From Cinnamomum chago (lineage: Eukaryota > Streptophyta > Magnoliopsida > Laurales > Lauraceae): DNA of 64,000 bases. Under the pieces are notes generated by a model that searched no databases, was not told the origin of the DNA, and worked only from the letters and a program-made list of their open reading frames with translations. This document shows positions 47,119-59,030 of this stretch, in pieces. A program made the translations under genes and the position numbers. The stretch is taken from assembly GCA_038049695.1 (NCBI GenBank), contig CP142457.1, forward strand, positions 57,780,501 to 57,844,500, given 5' to 3'. Position 1 is the stretch's first letter. The number at the start of each line of letters is the position of its first letter.

Positions 47119-50100
47119 CCTCTCCTGTTTGGTAATTTTAGCTTTCTGATATGAGGGTGCAGGAGGGGAAGAGAAAGTCATCGTCAGAGCCCCAAAGTGG
47201 AGGTTTCAAGGGCTTGCTCGAGGAAGGAGTCAGTGATGGTGGAGGATGGGAGATGGAGGCATCTGGCCTGCAGAAGCTTGCCTGCTTTATCTGCAGAAGT
47301 TGCACATCTAGATCCTCCACACTCTCATGGTCATGCATGCAATCCATCTCAGATTGCTTGCATGAGACCCTGATGACAGTCCCGGTAGACATTGTCAAGG
47401 AGCTGAGAGTTTCTGCCAAGTCCTTAACCAGAGTCAGCATAGACACCGTGTTCCATTCCTTGCCTACAACAAGATTCAAGCTTATTTGTCTGGCAGCCAT
47501 GGTGGGAGGAGAAACTCAAATTTCTAAGACCTTGATGAAAATCTGTAGGTGGCAGTTTGGATGGGTGTGGAAAGTGGGTGGGAGGCGTGGAGATTGATTG
47601 AGGAGAAGAGGTTTGGAAATTGGGGAGAATGGGGAGCAAATGTGCTGACTTGGATGAGATGAAATTTCTCATCTCATTCATTTTCGGTAGGGGACTTTGG
47701 GCTGATGTGCGTGATGGTTCATCCGCAACAACAGGTTTAGCTCAGCATGTTCATAAGGAATCAACAACTGTCTATGAACATGTGTGTATGTTTACATAAA
47801 AAAGGTTGTTAAGTGGATCAAAGTTGCATGTGAGTGTATATGATGAGTCCTAGAACAAAAAATGATGCTTAGAAAAGAAAAATAGAAATATACCATCTTT
47901 TATTTTCTTCTCATGAGCAATGGTAGTCATCCTTTGCACGAGAGCCTTATTCTCCAAGATCAATATAAAATGTCGTTGCTTAAGGAATGAAATTTCAGCT
48001 GCAACGTCTGATATCTCAGCCTTAAGATATGAAAAAGGGAGAACAAAAAAAAAAGACCCAAAATATTAAATAGATATAATTTTTATGAATGCAGAGGAAA
48101 TTCACATCTAGAGCTTTTCCGGTTGAAAATTACATGAAGAATGCTAACAGTCCTTTCCAACTCAGCAATGTATTGCAGTTTCCTAACCCGTGAGCGCTGG
48201 GCAAAATGCCTGCACGACAAAATCATCAAAAGTAATTAGTTTTTAAATACTGAAGTTCAAGAAGAATTGCAAGTGGAAAAATTTTAGATACAATAATTAG
48301 TGGCTGCTAATAAATTACAAATTCAGATTAGGAGTCACATGTATGGTTATTTCAGTGTTCTTGAAGGAACAGATCAATAGTAAAGCATAGAACTAGAATA
48401 TCTCCTCCATTCAATCGCACTTTCTTACTTAACATGTTGATAGTGCATCTTTAGTGCAGATAATATTTATAATGTTGCAAAACCTGGCATGAACGTTCTT
48501 TCTTGTTGCCCAATCTTAAAAAGAAGATAATTTCAATTTTCTTCACAGTGCTGCCTTTTATGTCATCTAGAAAGGACAACTAATTCATATTTAGTCCCAT
48601 TATGGATCTATCATTTCTATTTCTCTAGAAAATGTGGAGATGGGATTGACTACCAATAGCTCAGTAAACCTTCCCCGGCCAATTTTCCAGCCCCAAAATG
48701 CAAGGTGCTCCATGACAGTGGGTCACCCTTCAAACTGCAACAGAGTCCATGCAAAATGTACATCGACAAAGATTGTGATGCTACAAGTCTCCCTATTGCC
48801 TCAGTTTTATAAATGGACATTCAGAAAGGTAATATTTCCATTTGACGTCTGTTTTTGCAGTGTTACACAGGGCCTGTGCACACAGGTTTAGAAAAGACCT
48901 GAGAATAAGGGTCTGGAAAGGGTATGTTACGCTTGATAAGAACCAAAAGGTTCCAAAAATGTTGGAAGGACCCTAAAAATCTGCTCAAAGGTATGTATGA
49001 TATGTAGGAATAACTAATGCAAAAGGTTATTTTACCTCTAAAACAAGTCAACATTCTTTTTTTTTTCTTGCTTGTTAAGTTGGACTTCTGTCAGGAGTGA
49101 TACGTCAAACTCAAACGTGAAGGAAAACACATGGATCAATCCCTAGGCATGTGTGTGATACACTGATACTAAGGTGCCGACAACACTCAACCATGAGTGT
49201 GTTGGCTACAAATCAGAAATTATTCAGGCCCCCATCCAACATTAACTTATCTGTCTCATAAGAATTGTCTTTTGGATGTGTACCGGAACAAATCTAAAAC
49301 CACAGCAATGGGCCTTTATCACGCTTAATAAAACTCCTTAGATTCTGTTTGATCCCTCCTAGACCTAGTGTGTGTACACTAATTAGGTTAGCACATTGCT
49401 AGTCTTGTTTTGCAACTGAGCTAGATATGGAAGGAAATTATATCTGTTGGACGGACATTGACCTGAACAAAGCATGATAATCTATTAAGTGTGCCCACGA
49501 GACTAACTTGGTATGCTCAACCCAGAAAGTTATAGACATAAACAGGGTGGACAACAACAGAAGACACTACCAAACTTGGGGCAGCCCCCTGGCATGACAT
49601 GATATCTTTATTTACTTGTGATGATTAGATCTAGCCCAACCATCAATAACAGGATCTAGGCTAAGTATAAAAAAAAAAAACTACAAATTCAACCACATAC
49701 TTGTAAGATGAAGGTATCAACATATCCAATTCTCATAAGCTTCTTATCTTGACTTGAGATTGGCACTTCTCCTGCTCCCCATACTTGGTATGCTAGAGTG
49801 ATGGTCCCAAGATACGAATTTGTGACTGGGAGAGGGTCTCTAAAATTTTAATTGGACTCTCAATCAATCATGACGACCTTCCCAAAGGGTTACTATTCCA
49901 TTGAACTCTTACCCAATCTAAACAATCCTACTTTGATAGATATTACACCTCTAGAGTTTTTAAACAGCATGAAAACCAAAATAAAAGGAGCAATTTGTGG
50001 GTCCATGCATGTGTGGCCCAATGCAAATATTTGGTAATGAGGACTGCCCGCATGTAGATCCACATGCCAACATGACATACTGGCCGGAATATCAGGACCA

Positions 50101-52040
50101 AGCCAGGCTTGTCATGGTTTAAACCTGGTAACCTGACAGACCAGCACCTGCCACAAGAGTAATATGGATATAAGAAATATGAAGATTAAGGAGGCATGGA
50201 ATAAAACCATTTTCCCAGACAACCCATAGAGACATGAAAATGACAAAAGTTAATATCCATAACTATCTCAAGGTAGCAGAAGTTGCAGTTAGGCGTCGCT
50301 CATCAGTGCTTATGTCACATAAGTGATACATAAACTTAAATTAGCATCATTTTTTTAAGTGACAAATCATGTATAACTGAAATGAAATTCTTAAGTCAAT
50401 TTCTTACTGCTTAGTTCTTTTTGGATCTGAACCAGTTGCTCTAGGCTTGTCATGCGAACATTCCTCATCCTTAGCAAAGCATCCTTTCTGGTCACATCGG
50501 TCCACATTAGCAGTAGCCTTGAGAAACATGTTTTCCTCTCTTTCTGCAGATTCTACATCGTCAAATTCACTTGATTTCTCTCTTTCTTGTTTTGCTCTCG
50601 TGAAGTTATTATCCATGTCCTGCTGAACAAAAGAACATCCAAAACTTGCCAGCAGGTTGCTATCTTCCATAGATGCAACACAATTATGATAGCTAAAAGG
50701 ATTTACAGATGATTTCCAACCCCTTACAGAAGGCATACTAGTGGAACTAATATCAAATGAGGAGGGACGGGACATGTCCCTCTGCATATAAAAGGGTAGT
50801 GATACAGAGGAAGGCAAAAAAGATGGAGTTTCGCTTGTGCTGAACTCAAGCTGAGAAATACCCTGCGTCCTAGAGGAAGTGCCGAAAATATCCATATAAG
50901 CAACAGAATCACTAGAAGAACGGCGATGGGTTCCTCTTCCTGAAGGTGTCTCAGGTTCATTGAGAAGGTCCTCAAGCCAGGATGGCTGCTCCTCAATAAT
51001 GAAACTCTCTGAAGATGTTCGTTGGTGCTGTTTGCGGTCATCTTTGGGAAGGCGGTTGTGCATTTTCCCATTTGGCATGCTGGATCCACCCTCTGTTAAT
51101 CCCTGCATTGTGCTGGGTAATGGAATTCTGGGAGGAAGCTTTGGCGTTTTTCCAGAATTTGACCAGTTTGCCAAATTTGATGACACTTTGTTGTGAAACA
51201 TTGTTTCCATCCAAGCTAATCCTGTTCAGAGAGAACTAAGAACATTTAACCATCTCACCGTACAACAGCTGAGATTGATAAAGTCAAACAGATAGGTGGC
51301 CTGAAAAACTCTGAATCATTATCATTTGTTTTTTTTTTTCCTAATTGATTGGTACCATTGTTCGGAAAGTAGGACCAAGATCAGGATTTAGTCCATCATT
51401 GGCTCAGGTTGACTTAGGACCTCCATGGGTTATGCATGCATGTCAATGTGATTTCTAATTATGTTTAAGTTATTTGTGAAATGAAAAATGGACATCATCT
51501 TCATTGTAAGCAAATAGTTGTTCATCTTCTTCTTTGACTGGGTTCATCTGGGAGTAATTCAAAGTAAAAAACAGGAAAAAGCAACATTGACTTCACTATA
51601 AACTACAATGCACCTGGCTTTCAAGACCCAGTAATGCAGTGACCCGGAGTGTTACCTAGTCAAGTTGACTTGGAAAAATTCCAAGCCAACCACTGGAGTA
51701 ACTATGATTGGTTAAAATATTCACGGCAGTATGATTGGCTTATCTCAAAAAAGGTTTCAAGCAAACTGAATCAGAGTATATGCTAAGGCATAAAGTGGGA
51801 TATCAATATGAAACATGCTGCAGACTAACATTTATGTAGCAACAACAGGTCAGTGCAGAAATTTTCAACATTCAATGAATATTTTCACAATAACAGAAAA
51901 TTAAAGAAACACACTAAAAGGTATAGAAGAGATTTGAACAAATAGACTAGACTCGTGTCAATATTTGCATAAATCAAGAATGGCAAAAAAAAAAAGAATC
52001 CACGCTTACCTCGGGGAAAAGGAAACTGATTTGTGTCCAT
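46474..52040 (-). CDS. bZIP-like protein of the At4g06598 family with altered basic region
   Basis: Minus exons: 52040-52010, 51221-50408, 48209-48134, 48020-47894 and 46709-46474; phases close to 427 aa. The N-terminal half has the family landmarks HQRTSSESFIIEEQPSWLED, LLNEPETP, HRRSSSDSVAYMD, and is otherwise Ser-rich and probably disordered. The bZIP lies at about 277-345: PKRTKQHFAQRSRVRKLQYI followed by heptads L299, L306, V313, L320, L327, L334 and I341. The invariant Asn of canonical plant bZIP basic regions is replaced by Lys (281); relatives of At4g06598 also lack it, so DNA contact may be weak or partner-dependent (inference). A second helix, QHDLLQKEVDRLREVY, follows. The donor at 50407 overlaps an in-frame TAA. 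The start ATG is preceded by upstream ORFs. Likely nuclear, forming coiled-coil dimers. Confidence 0.88.
47041..47114. repeat. (CT)37 microsatellite in the last bZIP intron
   Basis: An uninterrupted run of CT dinucleotides, read as GA on the transcribed strand. It is just downstream of the candidate nested ORF and about 335 bp upstream of the final exon's acceptor in transcript order. Confidence 0.97.
47138..47500 (-). CDS. Candidate small gene nested in the last bZIP intron, function unknown
   Basis: A 120-codon minus-strand frame begins at an ATG in a strong context (CTCCCACCATGGCTGCC) and ends at a TAA. It has balanced composition: MAARQISLNLVVGKEWN, a possible helical LTLVKDLAETLSSL stretch, a Cys-containing CKQSEMDCMHDHESVEDLD segment, and a Pro/Ser-rich C-terminal third. 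It lies inside the bZIP intron 47893-46710 on the same strand. The upstream sequence is C/T-rich like a plant leader. The opposite strand is also open for 148 codons, and I recognise no family, so it could be a retrocopy, a retained-intron product or chance. Confidence 0.4.
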   Translation of the reverse strand: MAARQISLNLVVGKEWNTVSMLTLVKDLAETLSSLTMSTGTVIRVSCKQSEMDCMHDHESVEDLDVQLLQIKQASFCRPDASISHPPPSLTPSSSKPLKPPLWGSDDDFLFPSCTLISES

Positions 52041-52050
52041 GGTCCCATGA

Positions 52051-52077
52051 TTAATCAACACTCAGCGGCTTATGCAT
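52051..52077 (-). promoter_or_regulatory. Upstream ORF in the bZIP 5' leader
   Basis: The exon begins after a good acceptor (TTTAGTGCAG) at 52077 with an ATG that encodes an 8-residue peptide, MHKPLSVD, and a stop. A second out-of-frame ATG at 52048 follows before the main ATG at 52040. If the exon start is right, ribosomes meet two upstream starts before the bZIP frame, which usually lowers translation. Confidence 0.6.
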
Positions 52078-53020
52078 CTGCACTAAACTAGCCTAGATCC
52101 ATCAATACATTTTGAACACATCAGGGCTACCATCAAACAACCACAAGAACTATGGTTTTTTTTTTTTTGGTAAAACCAAGACCTATGTTTCTTCCAAGAT
52201 TTTCAGCATTCCACCAAATTGCAAGTGGTCTGAATATTCTGATACACCAAAGGTTATTTATTCCATAAAGATGGGATTGTGAAAGCACAATAATCAGAAA
52301 CCATATTAGATGGAAAGCTGTCCTCTTTTTTGGCGTCATTCTCCCAAGTATAGCCAGTGGGGATGATAAGTATTCAAATAGAAAAGGTAGAACAAAAGGA
52401 TATTCCCATCTAATGTTGTTCCAAATTTCTTGTAACTCAACAGATAACCATCACTTTTGCCAAACCATTGACAACACTTCTGATTGAGATACATCCAACC
52501 ACACATTTTAGTTCTACAATAAATAATGAGGAGGACAATGATCATGATGGCATCTATCCATTAGCACCAAAAGATGCAAGGAGAGAAGTTAATGTCCAAC
52601 ATTTGATTCTACTGTTAGTTAAAAAGCCTTCTTTAATTTCTTCTTCCTCCTCCTCCTTTACATTCTTACATCATTTTTTTTTAATGCATTGAAAGATGAA
52701 ATCTTTATTCTGAAATTGATTGAGATGAGAACTTTAGAAGCATATGGTTTCATATTATAGTCTAAAACCATAAGGAGAGAAGAAGAAAATCAAACATCAA
52801 AAGTTGGCCATGCATGAAAAAAATAAAAATTTGAAACCAGCCATCAACACATGAACATGCTTGGAAGAAGATTAAGATGATACATAGAAATAATTTTTAC
52901 TTCTTTACCGATCTAATTCAGGAAATAAAATACCAATCGAGCAAATACATTCCCGAAGATGAAAAAAAAAAAAAGCAGCAGCAGCAGAATATAGATTACA
53001 TATCTAATTAGATAACTAAC

Positions 53021-53185
53021 CAGAAGAATCTCGATTCTTTGGAGAGTATAGATTGCAAGAATGCCTCTTTTTGTGACAAGAAACAAGAAGAAGAATTGAA
53101 CTTTAGATCTTTGAGCGAGAGAGAGATTTCAGCTTGTCCTCTGCAGAGAGAATGGATTTTAAGTGAATGAAGGCAGCGGGCCTTT
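53021..53185 (-). other. Probable non-coding 5' UTR exon of the bZIP gene
   Basis: The minus strand has a purine/pyrimidine-mixed leader ending in GATTCTTCTG before the donor GTTAGTTATC (53020-53011), which pairs with the acceptor at 52078. The upstream limit is uncertain; a long T-run at 53180-53197 sits near the presumed start region. Confidence 0.5.
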
Positions 53186-53754
53186 TTTTTTTTTTGACAG
53201 AGGGTAGCGTGGAGAAGAGCGGTTTAATGGTCCGGAGGACTATCTGAAATTGTAAATCCCAGGAAATATTGTTGACGCATTCATTGACCGAGGACCTATT
53301 AGTTTGTTGAATGTCGGCTTCAAATGGGGTCATTAATTGCCCCTCTGTCTTGATGGTAACTACAAAAATAGACCATCCATGGAACCGATTCCAATTGACT
53401 GGGTTGGAACTTGGAACCGACCCGATGGTAAATGACGAGACTACACTACCCCTGGACAACCGGCTTGGTGATTAGTGATTATTACCCTATGAAGGATTTC
53501 CATCAGCTGACTGAAGTTACCAATCAGTGGGCCCCACTAATTGGTCGGTCCACTTAACTCCTTGTTAAACTTTATAAAACAAAACGTGCAAGGAATTTTG
53601 AGTGTGGCAAATTCATTCGTTGATGGACAAAATTAAAAATTTTATTTTAATGTATTTTCATAGATGGGTGATTGTAGACTGAAGAAAGATTTTCTTGGAA
53701 TAGAAAATTATGGGGGCGCTCGAGTGCACAATTAATGTCCAGAGAGCCCCAACA

Positions 53755-53970
53755 CTTGATCACTCCTTTCTGCGTACGGGCATGTCTGGTGACATCGCAT
53801 CCGCTCGAGCCTATGTATGCCGTCTGTGCTCGAAGAAACAACCCCCCCCCCCCCCCCAAGCGTTCACTCCTTTCTGCGTATGGGCATGTCTGGTGACATC
53901 GCATCCGCTCGAGCGCATGTATGGCCGTCTGTGCTTGATGAAAGCCCCCACCCCCCCCCCCCCCCCCCGG
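53755..53970. repeat. Tandem duplication of about 107 bp with poly-C tracts
   Basis: CACTCCTTTCTGCGTA.GGGC, ATGTCTGGTGACATCGCATC and CGCTCGAGC are followed by a TATG..CGTCTGTGCT segment. The whole occurs twice (about 53760 and 53867), each copy ending in a long C-run. The copies are about 95% alike. C-run lengths may be inexact. Confidence 0.9.
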
Positions 53971-55174
53971 TACCTCTCTCTAATTCTAAATCCTCTAAAT
54001 CCTATAACACATTGAGAGATCCATCTTCTCTATATTGAAGCTTTGGAGTTTTGTTTGCTCACGGTAAATACAGTTTGAAGATACGTTTAAAGTGATTGTT
54101 GCAACTGGAAAGGGTACTGTGAGTTTTGTAACTTTCATATTACACAGTGCTTAACTATCTGTTTTTTAAACGATAAGGCCCGTGGTTTTTTTTCTGAGTA
54201 GAATTTTTTACGTATAAATTTCCGATCTCATTCTCTTGTGGTTGATTACTTTTTATTTAGACTTAATTTAATTAACCCTAAATTAATAATCGAACTTAAA
54301 ATTTAAAAGAAATACTGATGAGGAACCTTAAAACGCACAGCTTTCAAACACCTCATTGATGGATGCACGAATTCTAAGGGAAAAAAATTTAGGTAAGCAG
54401 GGTAGATCCCAAACCATCCGAGGCCGATAAATTTGGACCGTTCAAGTTCTATTTATTTGACCACATATTCAGTTGTTCCAGGAACCAAACAGGGAATCCG
54501 TTTCCAGTTGTTTCAATGCACTTCGTACTTCTTAGGACCTTCAAGTAGATAGGCCAGGACCACACCCAAGGCAATATCGGCCAGAAATCGTATTCGTAGT
54601 CCCAGACTCCCAGTGCTCTGTTAGCAGCCCGTTACATTGACAGCCAATCATCCACCTCGTAAAAATATTTTGACAGGTAAATGAAAAACAATGCAGTAAC
54701 AGAGCAAGTTGGCCCAATGGCGGTAGCAAACTATAAAGAAATTTTCATTCATCCCGAAACTGTGGGAGCCGGTGCGTCTTGTGATTACGAAAGCCAATAT
54801 AGCGCATGCTTAGGCCAAAAACCAATGTGTACTACAAATATGGTTGGTATAGGTAAATCCACAAGTACATAAACAACTAGGGCTCTATCCTTTGGTTGTA
54901 GCCAAAGTATTTATTCAACAAATTAAGAAGTGTGATTGTTATGGAATGATGTATAAGCATTAAGCAAGCTGTCTTGGTGTGATTCTCTATTTGTAAAAAG
55001 TGTAATATAAGCTAAATCAGGCTTTATTTACAAATGCATATTAACATAGTGGTGGTAGAGGTATTAATTGTGCATTGATCAATACTGTGTTTTTATTTCT
55101 TGAAGAAAGATGCATAAATTAATACAATACATTTATGCCATGTTAGCGAAGTGGTGTCGTTTGTTAGTATAAAC

Positions 55175-55610
55175 ATTGTTGCATTTGTGGGCTTTTTTTT
55201 TTTTTTTTTTTTGATATAGGCCCACACCCACAAGTTGATCATGACAAAGCGAGCCTAAGTTTTAACTTTTAACTTTAAGAAGGCTGTGATCTAGTGTGGG
55301 CTCCCAGTCTTGTATTGTCAATAGTTGAACAGAAAGTTAACTTAAATGATGAAAGACACCCGGCTGGCCCACACGGTCAAACCAGCCTTTTGGGGACCTC
55401 CTCTTCTGGTCATCCATATGAATTTATGTATGGTTAGATGCGAGGGGCTTTTCATAGATTACATGTAGCTCAAGAATTGCATTTATTTAGTTTGGTAAGT
55501 TGGTTAATCTAACAGTAGCTTAGTTGCTAAGGCACCTCCTTTTTATAGAAATAACAAAGAATCAATCCCTCCTGCTACTGATGATGCGGGACCTGGGTGA
55601 GTATTAAATT
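55175..55610. other. Low-information stretch with a weak tRNA-like box A
   Basis: After a T-run at 55191-55212, the sequence near 55515 (CAGTAGCTTAGTTGCTAAGG) resembles a SINE box A, with GGGACCTGGGTGAG downstream, but there is no clear box B or tail. I do not call an element here. Confidence 0.3.
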
Positions 55611-57339
55611 ATTCGAAAGAAAGAACCCTTTAATATCAAGAGTAATTAAAAATACTGATCATTGATAAATGTAGTGACATTTTCATGTTGTTTTCCTAAA
55701 ATCTCTACATTTTATATGAAAGTATATAATATTTTAACTAAGAAAATTCATAAACTTTAAAGATCTCACGATTATAACCCTGCCATTAACAAACAACAGG
55801 TTAGCCTCACCAATAGAAGGACCCCAAAAGATAAGCTGGGACTACCATTGTAACTCACTGTAGCGGGTTCATCATTTATCCTTTCGGTTTCTATAAAAGG
55901 ATGCCTGCCTTTTAAATGTTATTAATGGGGCTTTATCAAAGTCCAATTCCATTTATTAGAGAGCATTATTAAGTAAATTTCAAACTTACGTGTTTAGATG
56001 TGAGGTGAATTGAAGTAAGGTGAGATTAAGCCTAGTTATCAAGATAAGAAAAGACAACGGATAATATTAAAAGTACATAAATATAGGTTTTTCTTTTTCT
56101 TTTCAAAAAAAAAAAGTCAAAAATCAACATCATTTTTCCATTAAATGAAAAAAAATACATTTGAATTTCTCTATCAAGCGACCAAAAATAAAAAAAATTA
56201 TCAACGACATATATTTTATCCTCTTCTAATTTCATGTTTCACCTCACATCCAAAGAAAAAAATTTGCACTATGCACACAATATATAATAAGGGCAGTATC
56301 GTAGTTTTTTCATAAATGGAGGCAATTTCTTGCGGAGTTCGGGAGTGCACGTGGGCAATTTCTTTCTCTAGCCAGTTGCCACCAACCTTATTGCTGTCTG
56401 AATGAGCTGGCGTGTCCCTGCAAGTTGCAGCTACAAACGACACGGAAACTGGTGTGGAGGGGCCCACAACAAACCTTGCCCGATGCGTGGGGCCTAAAAC
56501 GTTCCTCCCGATCCCGGATCCTATGATGCTTTGACTCGTTTTGAGAAACGATCAAACGAAACTCTGTGGTCGCGTTAATTAGAGAAAATTTGGGCGGTCA
56601 AAATAAATGACCTCGGTATCTTCAAATTTTCCTTCATAAAAAATATTTTTTATAAAATTGATCATTTGAAAAAAAATATAAATAATAAATATGAATTATA
56701 TTATAATATTTTTAATTAAATAGTCAATTTTATGATGAAATAAAATTTTGAAATATCTTATACAGTTGACTCTAACATTCATTTATTAGTCCCTTAATTA
56801 ACCTTAAGAGCAAGCTCAAATGGCATAAAAGTATTGGGAAGTTGTAAATTTAAAACTACACACACTATCACATTAACACTATAAGAAAATTTATCCGACT
56901 TTTCTCTATTTTCCGGAAAAATTAATACAGCCCCAAAAGTTAAGGGAAAGATTAGTCCCAAAAAAATTTTGTGCCCAACCGAGTAAGAGTGCAGGGGCTA
57001 GTCTTCCGGATTCCTCTCGGTCAATGCCCCGTCGTGCCTCCATATCTCAGTAGACAAGCCTTGGCTTAGCTGTGCCTATTAGATCTTAGATGTCAGGACA
57101 ACGACAACAGTTAAAAGCGTGCCCGCACATCTTTCCTGCCCGGATTCCATGCGGCAGCGGGTTTCATGACAGTCCAGTTGAAGAGAAATCCATAGTTCTA
57201 TCATTTGTGCCCCCACTGACCGGTCTGATTGTTGCACTGCAATCAAAAATTTCATACAGAGGAAAAGTTTCAAAAAACGTAAAAATTTTCTTGACTCTTC
57301 TTTTTTTTTTTTACCTTGACTTGACTCATCTTAAATAAA

Positions 57340-57945
57340 TGAAGATTACAAAGGAATGTTAAAAATAACAATTTCATTAATGAAAAAGTGATCTAAAAAA
57401 TCAGGACATTTGCACCAGCATCCATGTCATTACCCACAGCTGTGTCGTGCTCATATTCGGATGGGACATAGTAGCCAAGAAGTTGAGGGAACAGATCCCT
57501 TTAGTGGACCAAACGGATGGACGGATTATGAGGTGCTAAATGGGAGAGAGATGTCACATCCCATATCTTCTGTGAATAAAAAAATTTATTTCTACCATTT
57601 GATGGTCCGGATCAAGAGAGACTGCCTACCCAACAAAAGTTCCATCTTGCACTTGGTGCTCCCATCTAGGTGCTCTAAATAATATTTCTCCAAATAGGTA
57701 TCAAAACATTTATGAAAACATTGTTGGCACATCTTTTACAGCTGCCAACAGGAAAGTCACGACTTTCCACAGAACAACTCAGCAGGATATCAGTCTAATA
57801 GGACAGAAACTCAAAGGCCAAGTTATAACAAATGCAAGGAAGGTTGTGAGAAAATTAACATATTCCTAGAACTTTACAACTGGATATACAAAAAATCCTA
57901 TATTCATTTTCATGGTCGCAATTCAACAGTTAAATTGAAATAATA
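57340..57945. repeat. Copy of REVEILLE intron 1 sequence
   Basis: Same-orientation partner of 36600-37140, more than 20 kb away. It carries an extra block of about 140 bp near 57485-57625, bounded by AAGTTGAGG and CCCAACAAAAG. No REVEILLE exon is included. Either both are copies of one unidentified repeat or this is an intron-derived segmental duplication. Confidence 0.75.
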
Positions 57946-58409
57946 TATCTATATATATATATATTAAGAAAACCATCTATCAAATACAAATTTATGGAGA
58001 AAAAAACCCGAAGATGTCTCCAACTTTAAAAAAATGTCATTACCACCATTCTCTATTTTTCAATTCTTACTAAAATGTTTTATCATTAATTTATTTATGT
58101 AGGAACAACTTGTTAGGCAGTGATTCTTTTTATTTTATTTTCTTTAATTGATTCTAATTGACCATGGTCCGTCCCAATTAAATAAAAATTCTGAAACCAC
58201 CACCAGATCTCTTGCCTATAGATGAGAATTGCCCACCATGCGTGAGGTGGTGGGCTCCACCCCAGTCCTAGGATGGGTTAAAAATCAAAAGGAAGTGATC
58301 GCGTGGGCTTCATTTTGGCCGCACGTACCAGGGAGGATCTTTTTTTATCGCCCCACGTGAAGCACCAGGCCACGCATAAAACTGACCAGCTTGGCTCCAC
58401 TGTAGGGTT

Positions 58410-58600
58410 AGGCCGCGTCTTACCAGGGCATTATCACCCGCAATCGCAAACGAACTTTTGTGCACAACTCCACATCCTTTGTCGCTGGACATCATCGGAG
58501 AGTTCTTTGAAGGCGGACCTATAAATTCGCCAGTGATGCCCAAAACTATTGAAACCTAACTACTCAAAATTATACAATTAGTAACTCTTCTGGTGCTTGA
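58410..58600. repeat. LTR-like fragment with a TATAAATTCG box, copy 1
   Basis: Landmarks GGCCGCGTCTTACC.GGC, CTTTTGTG, TCCACATCCT, GAAGGCGGACCTATAAATTC and ATTATTGAA-like sequence align with 62325-62560 in the same order. The shared CCTATAAATTCG resembles a promoter in an LTR. No PBS or polypurine tract was found. Confidence 0.55.
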
Positions 58601-58679
58601 AGAAGTTAGATCTGGTTTCACTGTTTGTTTTTTTTTTTTAAGAAGGTTTCACAGTTATTGATCACCTGATTTAACTCAT

Positions 58680-58902
58680 TATAAGAGAATTTCTAATAGT
58701 GCGGAAAGATTCGAAAGACCTAATAGGAAGGTCTTCCATTGCACGCGTCTCCGTGCCGGAAACGTCCAAACAGGGTTTATGTTTGGATTACACTAGAGGC
58801 CCAAAGTTAGAGGTTTATAAGAGAATTTCTGATAGTGCGAAAGGATTAGAAAGATCTAATTTGAAGGTCTTCCATTCCTGGAAACGTCCAAACAAGGAAA
58901 TC
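58680..58902. repeat. Direct duplication of about 95 bp
   Basis: TATAAGAGAATTTCTRATAG, GAAAGATC/TAA and GAAGGTCTTCCATT, then GGAAACGTCCAAACARGG occur at about 58680-58777 and 58816-58900. The first copy has an additional GCACGCGTCTCCGTGC segment. Confidence 0.85.
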
Positions 58903-59030
58903 CTGATTAGACGGCGACATTGGGAAAGGAATTTTTTTATTAAAAGAGATGGGATGTCATCTGATTTGACCTCTCTCTCTCCCCATGTGGTACCCCTCAT
59001 CCCTGTTTGGTCCAAAAAAGGGATCTCTAA

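Noticed and set aside
47151-47597. 148-codon plus-strand frame in the bZIP intron
   Set aside because: Antisense overlap of the better-supported minus-strand frame; start context is weak and composition is uneven.
54541-54729. Short Trp/Cys-rich minus-strand frame
   Set aside because: No family I can name and no adjoining exons; likely chance.
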